Below, piece after piece: positions 1-6,873 of a stretch of 24,033 bases of DNA; the first letter of the stretch is position 1; each line of letters starts with the position of its first letter. The position numbers were made by a program, and so were the translations under genes. Below the pieces are notes generated by a model. That model searched no databases. It was not told where the DNA came from and saw only the letters and a program-made list of their open reading frames with translations. The DNA lies in the IMG/VR virus record IMGVR_UViG_3300047490_000097, positions 1-24,033 of that record; one strand, 5' to 3'. This stretch comes from a virus.

Positions 1-1476
1 TGGTTGGTTTTCAGAAAACGCTTCTAAAACTTCTTGCGGAACAATTTCTGATGCCATCGTTGCGATTTCTTCTGCAACTGGCGCGGCTTCTGTGATGGTT
101 GGAGCAACCTTTACTGGCTTCCTTCTTACTCCAGCGAATACATCAAATACCCCAGTCTGTCCTCCGTAGGTTCCCTCTGCGGTCTGTTCTTCAATCGTTG
201 GCGCGGTTGGTAGTGGCAGTGGTCTTGTAGTAGGTTCTTCTACTATCGCCTTGGCTAACTCGGCTTGCTGACGCTCAGCTTCTGCTACTGGATCAGCGGA
301 TTCAATGATACTATCTACTTGGCCTTGTGCTGCCGCAAGGATGGCTTCTTTTTCTTTCAGTTCCAGCTTCAGCTTCTGTGCTATTGGATCAGTTGATTCG
401 ATAGCTTGTAGGACTTGTTTGGCATCCGCGATTTCTTGTTCTAACTTCTGCTTGTTAGACAGCACTGCTTTACCCTGCGGATTATCGTTTCCGATAAAAA
501 GATTTTCAGCTTCTTTGTTTGCGCTCTCGTTAATCTTGGCTTCTGCAATTTGCTCTGGTGTAAATGGTGCAGCAATAGTGGTAGCTGCCGCGCCTGCTCC
601 ACCGCCAATCAAGGCTTCACCGATAGCTTGTTTAGGACTGACCTGTATTCCTTTTTCAGTTTCTATAGTCTCACCAACTTGTTGAGTGAATGATTGCAAT
701 CCTTCTGGAATGCCTTCACCAATGAAAGAAGCAGCAAGTCGTTTAGCAAATGAACCAACTGCCTTCTCGCCACCCGGAAGATACTTTGCACCAAACGCAT
801 TTAGCAAACCAGAACCAGCAGCGGTTGCGATTGCATAAGCCATGTCCTTATCTGTGGGTTCTGTGTAACCATTATTTTTAGCTCGCTCCAATGCAACTGG
901 GCCAACAATCTGTGCCGCCTCAAACAACGCTGGGCCTGCAAATGCACCCGCTGCTGCACCAGCGGCAGCACCTCCGACACCACCTATCAACCCGCCAAGA
1001 CCACCAAGAGTTACCGCGCCAGCAAGACGTGATCCAATACTACCAATAAGTTGTCCAGTCTGTTCTACAACAGCCCTTGGTGCATACTGAGGCGCAAACC
1101 CTGCAATCTGGAACTCACCTTCTTTGGGAGCCATGAAGCGTTCACCCGCTGATACATAACCTTCTGGCTCTTGAATCGCACCTTTCAATGCTGTGGCTAC
1201 TGCGGGGAATCCAGCAACTTGTGCCGTCTCTCCCATAGCTTCAAGCGGTTGACCAAACGATTGCTTGAGTGCCGCTGGTATTTGCGAGATTTCCTGACCA
1301 ATAGAAGTGTCAGCTGGTTTTTGACTTGAAAAATATGTAGCTACTTCATCCAGTGAATAACCTTCTGATTTAGCAGCATTAAATCTGTTATCAATAGAGC
1401 TAACATGACTCCAGATTTCATCATCTGAATATCCAGCGTCCCGTGCCTCTTTAAGTTTGTCTGCTGTAAAGATCAT
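1..1476 (-). CDS. Large internal virion (ejection-type) protein, 3' end outside window
   Basis: The frame is open from the ATG at 1476 to the window edge: 492 codons, with the C-terminal part missing. It begins MIFTADKLKEARDAGYSDDE, an N-terminal motif common in large phage internal proteins. Around residues 140-175 there is a Gly/Ala-rich membrane-like stretch (GGLGGLIGGVGGAAAGAAAG), and from about residue 330 a charged, probably helical segment. Its ATG overlaps the stop of the preceding gene (ATGA), so it belongs to the same operon as two other Ala/Gln-rich proteins. By analogy with T7-type phages, proteins here enter the capsid and form a channel through the host envelope at infection. 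That role is inferred from position and composition; no catalytic domain is visible in the part present. A copy of the dispersed palindrome lies inside this gene at 482-497, where it encodes I-G-N-D-N. Confidence 0.7.
   Translation of the reverse strand, partial: MIFTADKLKEARDAGYSDDEIWSHVSSIDNRFNAAKSEGYSLDEVATYFSSQKPADTSIGQEISQIPAALKQSFGQPLEAMGETAQVAGFPAVATALKGAIQEPEGYVSAGERFMAPKEGEFQIAGFAPQYAPRAVVEQTGQLIGSIGSRLAGAVTLGGLGGLIGGVGGAAAGAAAGAFAGPALFEAAQIVGPVALERAKNNGYTEPTDKDMAYAIATAAGSGLLNAFGAKYLPGGEKAVGSFAKRLAASFIGEGIPEGLQSFTQQVGETIETEKGIQVSPKQAIGEALIGGGAGAAATTIAAPFTPEQIAEAKINESANKEAENLFIGNDNPQGKAVLSNKQKLEQEIADAKQVLQAIESTDPIAQKLKLELKEKEAILAAAQGQVDSIIESADPVAEAERQQAELAKAIVEEPTTRPLPLPTAPTIEEQTAEGTYGGQTGVFDVFAGVRRKPVKVAPTITEAAPVAEEIATMASEIVPQEVLEAFSENQP
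482..497. repeat. Dispersed palindrome copy 1 (intragenic)
   Basis: The sequence TTATCGTTTCCGATAA has perfect 6-bp arms around TTTC. It lies inside the partial large virion gene and not at a gene junction. On the minus strand it shares 19 nt with the copy at 6143, three bases beyond the palindrome itself. Confidence 0.75.
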
Positions 1477-2918
1477 GTGTTGACAAATATATCAGTCATT
1501 GGCTTGCGTTGTCCAGATTTTTGAGGCGTTGATTTAGGGATTTCTTGAGTCTTTAAACGAATAAACTTAGCATTGTGAGTATTTGCAGCGGCAGTTTGAG
1601 ATTGAAGCATTTCAACCTTTTTAGCAAGCTCATCTGGAACTAGAATTTTAGTTTCTGGTTTATTGCGAATTTGAAGTTGCGCTGGAACTTGTCTGCCTAA
1701 TGTATTTTTTCCTGTAGATGGGATAATATCAATAGCCAAAGCATCGTTGTTTGCTTTTGCAAAAAGATCACGCAATTCCGCATTTGATCCAACTGCTATT
1801 GAAGCATTTTGCCAATCCCTTAACCAATTCAAAGCAGCTTTAGCTTCAGCATCTCCTTCTATTTTTTTGCTTAAACTCATACTTACTGTTCCATCTTTAC
1901 CTACATTAAATGATGGAGCGTATTGTTCAATTGCCTTGGGAAGTTCAACTTGGTCTTTAAGTCCCGGAACGCCAAGTGCTGCGGATGGAGAAAGAGTAAC
2001 TACAGTCCTACCTTTAGGAGCTTTATATTTTGAAAGCATTTCTTCATTTGGGAAAATAATCGAATTATTATCCATTTCAGCCTTTTGCTTTTCAAATGGC
2101 AATGCCGCAAACTTATCTTCAAACCTAATGAATTTTTCAAGAACATTCTTAGGTGGAGGTTCTGCTTGAAGATCATGTAAAAGTGCATTTTCTGGAGTAA
2201 CACCTTTAAATGCTCCAATGCCCGGCGCGGTTGGTGTAGTAGGTGTAGCTGCTGGCAATCTCGCTGCTTCCGCCGCATCAATTTCTTCTCTTGTTTGCGG
2301 AGTTCCGGTTGGTGTAACTGCTGGCAAGCCTGTTGCTGCTGCTTGAGCGGCAATTAATCTTGGTGTCATTCCCATGCCGCGTTGAGTCTGAACATTTTTC
2401 GGGTTAATCAATGTTGCTGGAAGCCCGCCTGCAACCACAGGGTTGATACCTTCTGGATTTACTGTTTCATCAACTTCAACAACTCCACCATCACCACCAT
2501 TTATAATGTCTAAAATAGTTTGTGGGTCAAATCCTCCTCCACCAGTTCCGCCGCCATAACGAGCTTTATAAGCCTCAATCTGACTCTTCCTCAAGAAGTC
2601 ATCCGCTGCAATTTGATTCATCTTAATTCCAGCTTCCAATGCTGGCATCATAAACGGATTCCTCGCAACCGATGGATCAGTCAAGAACGGCATCAACTTC
2701 GCATACGCTTCACCAGTCTTACCTGATCCAGCAAGTGTCATCGACTCCTGCATACTCTGCTGCAAGAATGGTAGCATCTCTTGCGCTTGCTTCTGCTGCT
2801 CGCGTTGAGCCAAGGCTTGCCCTACATTCTGACCAAGTTTAGCCAAAGAATTTCCGACCCATGCGGTAGATTCCGATGCGCGGTTGGTTCCTGTCATTAT
2901 GAGTTCTGCGATAGACAT
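1473..2918 (-). CDS. Putative internal virion / DNA ejection protein (481 aa)
   Basis: This 481-aa protein is rich in Ala and Gln. The N-terminal 60 residues look helical (QREQQKQAQEMLPFLQQSMQ). A Gly-rich linker sits near residues 120-130, a Pro/Thr/Ala-rich stretch spans about 180-235, and the C-terminal region is charged. No enzyme motif is visible. The ATG at 2918 follows the upstream stop with a 3-nt gap (TAATTTATG), and the gene ends in an ATGA overlap with the next one, so it is translated with its neighbours. Composition and position between head-tail genes and a larger internal protein suggest an ejection protein of the T7 gp14/15 or P22 gp7/20 kind. This is inference from context; I do not recognise a specific family. 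Confidence 0.7.
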   Translation of the reverse strand: MSIAELIMTGTNRASESTAWVGNSLAKLGQNVGQALAQREQQKQAQEMLPFLQQSMQESMTLAGSGKTGEAYAKLMPFLTDPSVARNPFMMPALEAGIKMNQIAADDFLRKSQIEAYKARYGGGTGGGGFDPQTILDIINGGDGGVVEVDETVNPEGINPVVAGGLPATLINPKNVQTQRGMGMTPRLIAAQAAATGLPAVTPTGTPQTREEIDAAEAARLPAATPTTPTAPGIGAFKGVTPENALLHDLQAEPPPKNVLEKFIRFEDKFAALPFEKQKAEMDNNSIIFPNEEMLSKYKAPKGRTVVTLSPSAALGVPGLKDQVELPKAIEQYAPSFNVGKDGTVSMSLSKKIEGDAEAKAALNWLRDWQNASIAVGSNAELRDLFAKANNDALAIDIIPSTGKNTLGRQVPAQLQIRNKPETKILVPDELAKKVEMLQSQTAAANTHNAKFIRLKTQEIPKSTPQKSGQRKPMTDIFVNT

Positions 2919-2921
2919 AAA

Positions 2922-4022
2922 TTATGATCTTCCATATACCCCAGATGGGTCATAGTAATAACCGCCACTGGTTCCACCAATACCCATAAATCCACCTGTA
3001 GGTTTTTGATATGATAATTGTGATGGGGCTACCTTGTATGCGTTGGCCGCACCTATTTCTCCACCATAGAATCCTCCTGCATTTGGTGTTGTTGATGTTC
3101 CCATCATTCCGGCAGCACCACTCATACCCATCAACGCACCAGAGGTAGCCTTACCAATGTCAGAGACACCTTGGCCAACTGCTTGCTGTGCGGCATAGCT
3201 TGCAGCGATGTTTTCTTTATTCGCTCCGTAGATTTGATCTGCCAAACCGGATTGTGCTGCGTAAATGTTCTTGAACACATCACCTGTCATCTTAGCTTTC
3301 TGCAAACCAACTTCTGCTTGGGCGGTTTGGTATCCAAGTTGCAGCTTTCCTACATCAAGCGGGTCTGCTGTAAATGCTCGCGCCAATTGCTGCCAGTTCA
3401 TTGCTGTGTTTTGGATAGACGGGATTGCTGCCAATCCTTGTCTTTGAATATCAAGTGAAGTTAGTCCAAGGTTACGCGCCATCTGACCTTGTGCTGCTTG
3501 GAATCCACCAGCCCTTCCTGCCGTTGCTGGATTGAATCCTGCTCCTGCACTCTCAGCAACATTGCGCGTGATCTGATCTTTAACATCTTGTGGGATATCT
3601 CCTTTAAGATATTGTGAGATGACATCCATCGCTTGCCCGATTTGAGTTTGCGCTTGCTGCCGTTGCTGTGCTGCTCCGGGCTGGAATGTTTCAAGTTGCT
3701 TTCTATAATAATCTGAAATCTGACCAGCATCACCGATCATTGCTCCAAGGTTATACTCTGGAGCTTTAACTTCGTTAATCATTCCTTGGACTTGTTCTTG
3801 TCCCTTAACAAATCCTTTGGTAGCTTTTCTCTGTTGTTTTTGAAATGCTTTTGAAGCTGCACCTTGAGCTTTCTTTGCCCTATTCGCTGCCGACATGGAG
3901 ATAGCCGCCGAACCTGCCGCCGCACCTACCGCTACCACACCAGCAGCAATAGCGAATCCACTGGTATGAAACATCTGTGAATGCTTATCGTTGCCTAATG
4001 GGTCTGGTAGAAGAAATCTCAT
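2922..4022 (-). CDS. Putative internal virion protein with N-terminal hydrophobic segment (366 aa)
   Basis: Residues 22-44 form a Gly/Ala-rich hydrophobic segment (GFAIAAGVVAVGAAAGSAAI). A Lys/Gln-rich, probably coiled region follows (about 48-75), then Ala/Gln-rich helices, and the C-terminus is rich in Gly, Tyr and Ser. This layout is typical of small podovirus internal or ejection proteins that insert in the host membrane. The ATG at 4022 overlaps the stop of the cupin-like gene (AAATGA). A start at internal Met17 is possible, but the overlap supports the first ATG. The function is inferred from membrane segment, composition and position before two other internal-type proteins. Confidence 0.7.
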   Translation of the reverse strand: MRFLLPDPLGNDKHSQMFHTSGFAIAAGVVAVGAAAGSAAISMSAANRAKKAQGAASKAFQKQQRKATKGFVKGQEQVQGMINEVKAPEYNLGAMIGDAGQISDYYRKQLETFQPGAAQQRQQAQTQIGQAMDVISQYLKGDIPQDVKDQITRNVAESAGAGFNPATAGRAGGFQAAQGQMARNLGLTSLDIQRQGLAAIPSIQNTAMNWQQLARAFTADPLDVGKLQLGYQTAQAEVGLQKAKMTGDVFKNIYAAQSGLADQIYGANKENIAASYAAQQAVGQGVSDIGKATSGALMGMSGAAGMMGTSTTPNAGGFYGGEIGAANAYKVAPSQLSYQKPTGGFMGIGGTSGGYYYDPSGVYGRS

Positions 4023-4507
4023 TTGATTAAGTCGGTTCGGTTATGCCGCCACTTCTGCACCCTTGGGTCTTCCTTGGCGATGTGAGGATTAAAGTCTCTT
4101 GAAGTGATTGTGTCAATAATTTCGTCTGGATCAGTTAAGTCTGTGACATGGCAGGTAGTCCAGATTGTGTCTCGATGGGTATAGAGCATTCGCCTTGTTC
4201 CTGCTTCTGTAATGCCACTGTAGCCCGTTTTGTAGCGGTGGGCAGGAATTCCATGATACCAGACAGTCACATCACCCTTCATCACAAAGAATGGATGCGT
4301 TGTCAGATGGAGCAAGGTTGTGAGAATCGTATCCTTCGGCATATAGATTTCCCGAATATACATCCCCGGAGTGAACTTGTGAACAAGCGGACATTCCCTT
4401 GGAGGTAGTTTCAGAATCTCCAAGTCCATCAAGTTGAGTTCGTAGTCTGGATCACCATATCCAACTACGTTCCTTGCATCAATCTTGTCTGGGATTGTCA
4501 GCGTCAT
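4019..4507 (-). CDS. Cupin-like phage protein (162 aa)
   Basis: The central part (about residues 45-120) reads as a small single-domain cupin beta barrel. It starts HKFTPGMYIREIYMPKDT, then LLHLTTHPFFVMKGDVTVW (the His-rich strand with a Gly turn), then YSGITEAGTRRMLYTHRDTIWTTCHVT. Such cupin-like proteins occur in phage structural operons, often next to head-tail genes; their role is unknown. Candidate metal or ligand positions are His67, His71 and the downstream His, but the classical cupin metal set is not complete enough to claim an enzyme. The start overlaps the stop of the adaptor gene (CGATGA) and the end overlaps the next gene, so it is embedded in the tail operon. It may be a small virion component. 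Confidence 0.65.
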   Translation of the reverse strand: MTLTIPDKIDARNVVGYGDPDYELNLMDLEILKLPPRECPLVHKFTPGMYIREIYMPKDTILTTLLHLTTHPFFVMKGDVTVWYHGIPAHRYKTGYSGITEAGTRRMLYTHRDTIWTTCHVTDLTDPDEIIDTITSRDFNPHIAKEDPRVQKWRHNRTDLIK

Positions 4508-5466
4508 CGGTAGAGGAAGTAGTCGTTTGGTGACGGAGAGAGTAGATCAGACCCGATTAGGTTTTCTGCTCGACTATAGTTTGCGAAGCGGATCGGCCCT
4601 GCCGTTGGGATTTCGATGTTCTCCATCTCTTTCTCTTGCTCTTGCACTGCAAGCGCGAGGTTACTCAAGAACTCTTGCGCCTTACGATTCTCACGCGAGT
4701 TCAATGCGAGAACCGCATAGATCATCGCATCAGGAATGAACTCGACCAACTCCTTCGGATCGGTCAGATCAAAGTATTTCTTCGATGCGTAAAGCGTGAT
4801 ACACTCGCAGGTCTTGGGTGCTTTGAATCGGCGGAAGGTAGGATTAGCATCGTTCGGTTGATAGATTGCTATCAGCGTCTTGGCTTCCAACGCAGTATCG
4901 TAGGCATACACACGAATCCTGCCTTTGGTCACAGGCTTGCTAACTGCGCGAATACCTTTCACAAGGAGATCGGATTTCGCCAGCGTTGGAGGATTGGCAG
5001 TAGTCACCTTAACCTTGTGGTAGGTGTCATACTGGTCTTGCGCTTCAAACATCAACTCTACGCCGATGTCTTCAGCTTCTTCGGCCATTACTCCGATTTG
5101 GTATGGATGCGTTGTGTAGTCGCGGAAGAGGACATGAAGTCCCCCTACCTCTACGATCCCCCTATGGCATGAGTGATCCGCATGAAGAGCAAAAGCGTTG
5201 GTCGCATTGAACCATTCATCAGCGAGGCTCGCAGAGTTATCCCCGATCCAAGCAAGTTTGATTTGCTCGTATCGGGCTGGAAGCGTGAAGCAATCGTTCA
5301 CGCAACAAATCTGGACATACTCTTCTTGGCTACTCCACGCTCTCTTATTCCAGAGCAATCGTCTTGCTTGGTTTACGGCCTTGACTCCGCGCTCGTATGA
5401 ACACGTCCCACTGTCACCACAAAATCCCTTAATCATCTCAACCATTTCTTCCAATGTGTCAGCCAT
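4504..5466 (-). CDS. Putative tail tubular / head-tail adaptor protein (T7 gp11-like role)
   Basis: This 320-aa protein starts with an acidic helical N-terminus (MADTLEEMVEMIKGF), then VKAVNQARRLLWNKRAW, the helical pattern often seen in podovirus tail tubular A-type adaptors. Beta-rich segments follow (CVNDCFTLPARYEQIKLAWIG), and a helical part near residues 255-285 (IPDAMIYAVLALNSRENRKAQEF), also typical of the family. The length is larger than T7 gp11 (about 200 aa) but usual for related environmental phages. It contains 8 cysteines. The ATG at 5466 is only 2 nt after the HNH endonuclease stop, and the gene ends in an ATGA overlap with the cupin-like gene. The role, connecting portal and nozzle, is inferred from family resemblance and position. 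Confidence 0.65.
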   Translation of the reverse strand: MADTLEEMVEMIKGFCGDSGTCSYERGVKAVNQARRLLWNKRAWSSQEEYVQICCVNDCFTLPARYEQIKLAWIGDNSASLADEWFNATNAFALHADHSCHRGIVEVGGLHVLFRDYTTHPYQIGVMAEEAEDIGVELMFEAQDQYDTYHKVKVTTANPPTLAKSDLLVKGIRAVSKPVTKGRIRVYAYDTALEAKTLIAIYQPNDANPTFRRFKAPKTCECITLYASKKYFDLTDPKELVEFIPDAMIYAVLALNSRENRKAQEFLSNLALAVQEQEKEMENIEIPTAGPIRFANYSRAENLIGSDLLSPSPNDYFLYR

Positions 5467-5468
5467 AT

Positions 5469-6137
5469 TTAGATTAAGTTTAATTGTTCCTCTATCAAAT
5501 TGTCTGCTTTAATAAGATTGTCTTTTGCCCATAAAGGACGAAGGTTTGTATAGTGGTTTAATCTTATTACATCTTTCTTTGTTTTGGCTTTCGAGTGTGG
5601 AATAATATGGTCGATGTGCCATTCATTACGATTCTCCCACGACATACCATCTTGGAATCTGGCTTCAATATATGATTTCAAAAACCCCCATGAGCAACCA
5701 AGTATTTTTTCAGATTTAGATTTTTTTTTGTATCCATTTAATCTAAATGCTTGAGCAATAATACACCTCATACTGCATTTAAGCCTAAATAGCTCGTCGG
5801 TAGCCCTTCTTATTTTGTTTTTTTCACTTCTGTATTTATTGTCTTTTTCTCTAAACTCTGGGCTTTTTCTTTGATTTTTTAAATACTCATTGTGCCTTTT
5901 TCTATACTCTGGATTTTCCCTATGCTTCCTTTTCCTTTCCCTGTCTCTTGCAAGCCTTGCTGATCGTTCTTTATCGTAAACATCTGGAGATAGCCATTGC
6001 TCATAAACAATAATTTGCCCAAGACTATTTTTCTTTTTTTGATATTGTGAAAAACGATAGCCATCCTCTCTGGTATCGCCAACTTTAAATTTGCGATCCA
6101 AAGAAGATGAGCAACAACTATCGTTTACGGATACCAT
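5469..6137 (-). CDS. Free-standing HNH endonuclease (homing type)
   Basis: This 222-aa basic protein has a C-terminal HNH signature: W173-H-I-D-H177-I-I-P, then H195-Y-T-N198-L-R-P-L-W-A-K-D-N207, the His/Asn/His-type metal-dependent nuclease core common in phage homing endonucleases. Before it, residues 55-115 are a very Lys/Arg/Glu-rich helical region with repeated NPEYRK/SPEFRE-like units, probably DNA-binding. The gene is more A/T-rich than the tail adaptor beside it, as expected for a mobile gene. It sits between a 54-aa protein and the tail adaptor without interrupting either, so it looks like an intergenic insertion. A palindrome copy (6143-6158) ends 5 nt before its ATG and no Shine-Dalgarno sequence is present. 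An inactive or domesticated nuclease cannot be excluded, but the key residues are there. Confidence 0.85.
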   Translation of the reverse strand: MVSVNDSCCSSSLDRKFKVGDTREDGYRFSQYQKKKNSLGQIIVYEQWLSPDVYDKERSARLARDRERKRKHRENPEYRKRHNEYLKNQRKSPEFREKDNKYRSEKNKIRRATDELFRLKCSMRCIIAQAFRLNGYKKKSKSEKILGCSWGFLKSYIEARFQDGMSWENRNEWHIDHIIPHSKAKTKKDVIRLNHYTNLRPLWAKDNLIKADNLIEEQLNLI

Positions 6138-6142
6138 AGGGA

Positions 6143-6158
6143 TTATCGTTTCCGATAA
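6143..6158. repeat. Dispersed palindrome copy 2 (before HNH gene)
   Basis: TTATCGTTTCCGATAA, extended by A/T to 18 bp of dyad symmetry (6142-6159). It starts directly after the stop codon of the 54-aa gene and ends 5 nt before the HNH ATG, so it fills the whole junction. On the minus strand the centre reads GAAA, which would make a GNRA-like loop if it folded as RNA. Confidence 0.85.
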
Positions 6159-6323
6159 TTATTTCGAGCCAACGGGCTTTCCAGATTTAGGAAGCGGTGC
6201 GCTGGAGTATGGATTCTTCCCGTTGTTAGGAGGGTTCATGTTGCCCATACCTTCACGGATCATTCCGCGAGTAGGTGCGCCGCCGCTAACGAGTTTAGGA
6301 TCAGTTCCTTTTAGTGGTGTCAT
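6159..6323 (-). CDS. Small hypothetical protein (54 aa)
   Basis: A 55-codon frame from ATG 6323 to TAA 6159, beginning MTPLKGTDPKLVSGGAPTRG and ending SGKPVGSK. It is rich in Gly, Pro, Asn and Lys and probably disordered. It starts 25 nt after the stop of the coiled-coil fibre gene, behind a purine-poor, A-rich leader (ACTAAACATATG) like those of other genes here. No family is recognised. Its support is that it fills the gap between two clear genes in the same direction, has a leader like its neighbours, and its stop abuts the palindrome exactly. It may be a small virion or assembly protein. Confidence 0.55.
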   Translation of the reverse strand: MTPLKGTDPKLVSGGAPTRGMIREGMGNMNPPNNGKNPYSSAPLPKSGKPVGSK

Positions 6324-6348
6324 ATGTTTAGTTTTTCTTTGTGATGGC

Positions 6349-6870
6349 TTATGGTTGTGAGGTATGAACCGCCATCCAGTTCAAGCTCGTAATTTCTGCA
6401 ATGTTGTTATCAACACGAAATGTAAATCCAGATGTATTTTGTGCTATAATCGTATAAAGCGGTGTTGATGCTGGAGTTCCAGAACCATAGATGGGAGTCA
6501 ACGAAATCCCATAAACAGCAGATGGAAGAGGGGAACTAAATATGATTCCGATAGATGTTGTGTCTCCAGCAGAAATTGGAGAGTATGTGCCGTAACGAAC
6601 TTTAACAGTTGGAATTGTAGCAACAGTTGCTTCCAATGTATCGACTCGCGTATCGAGTGCGCTAATCTGATTCTGCTGGTCAGCCAAGTCTTCGTTGATT
6701 TGGTTAATCTGCGCTGGCGTTACATCACCCAATCCGGGAACATTGATAGTTCCGTTAGTAAGAACTTCATCAATGAATACTTGGAATACATTCTGCCAGT
6801 TACCAGTTGGACAGAAGTCATCTGGAACATTTGGAAATGTAAGTGCTGGCGATGAAGACTGATTGTCCAT
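6349..6870 (-). CDS. Coiled-coil fibre-like virion protein (173 aa)
   Basis: The protein has an N-terminal part (FPNVPDDFCPTGNWQNVFQ) probably used for attachment to the virion, and a segment VPGLGDVTPAQINQINEDL. A heptad-repeat coiled coil follows at about residues 55-90 (DQQNQISALDTRVDTLEATV) that should trimerise. The C-terminal beta domain of about 80 residues (VRYGTYSPISAG to TSLNWMAVHTSQP) resembles small lectin-like or fibre-tip domains. It starts 3 nt after the nozzle gene stop. Trimeric stalk plus compact C-terminal domain suggests a short tail fibre or head fibre; the sequence does not tell which. I cannot name the tip family with confidence. Confidence 0.65.
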   Translation of the reverse strand: MDNQSSSPALTFPNVPDDFCPTGNWQNVFQVFIDEVLTNGTINVPGLGDVTPAQINQINEDLADQQNQISALDTRVDTLEATVATIPTVKVRYGTYSPISAGDTTSIGIIFSSPLPSAVYGISLTPIYGSGTPASTPLYTIIAQNTSGFTFRVDNNIAEITSLNWMAVHTSQP

Positions 6871-6873
6871 AGG

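Noticed and set aside
56-66. ATCGTTGCGAT, an inverted repeat resembling the dispersed palindrome
   Set aside because: The spacer is 3 instead of 4 and the outer T/A bases are missing; likely chance in coding sequence.
2000-2353. 117-codon minus-strand frame inside the 481-aa gene
   Set aside because: Gln/Leu/Lys-rich out-of-frame reading of the real gene, no start context and no domain.
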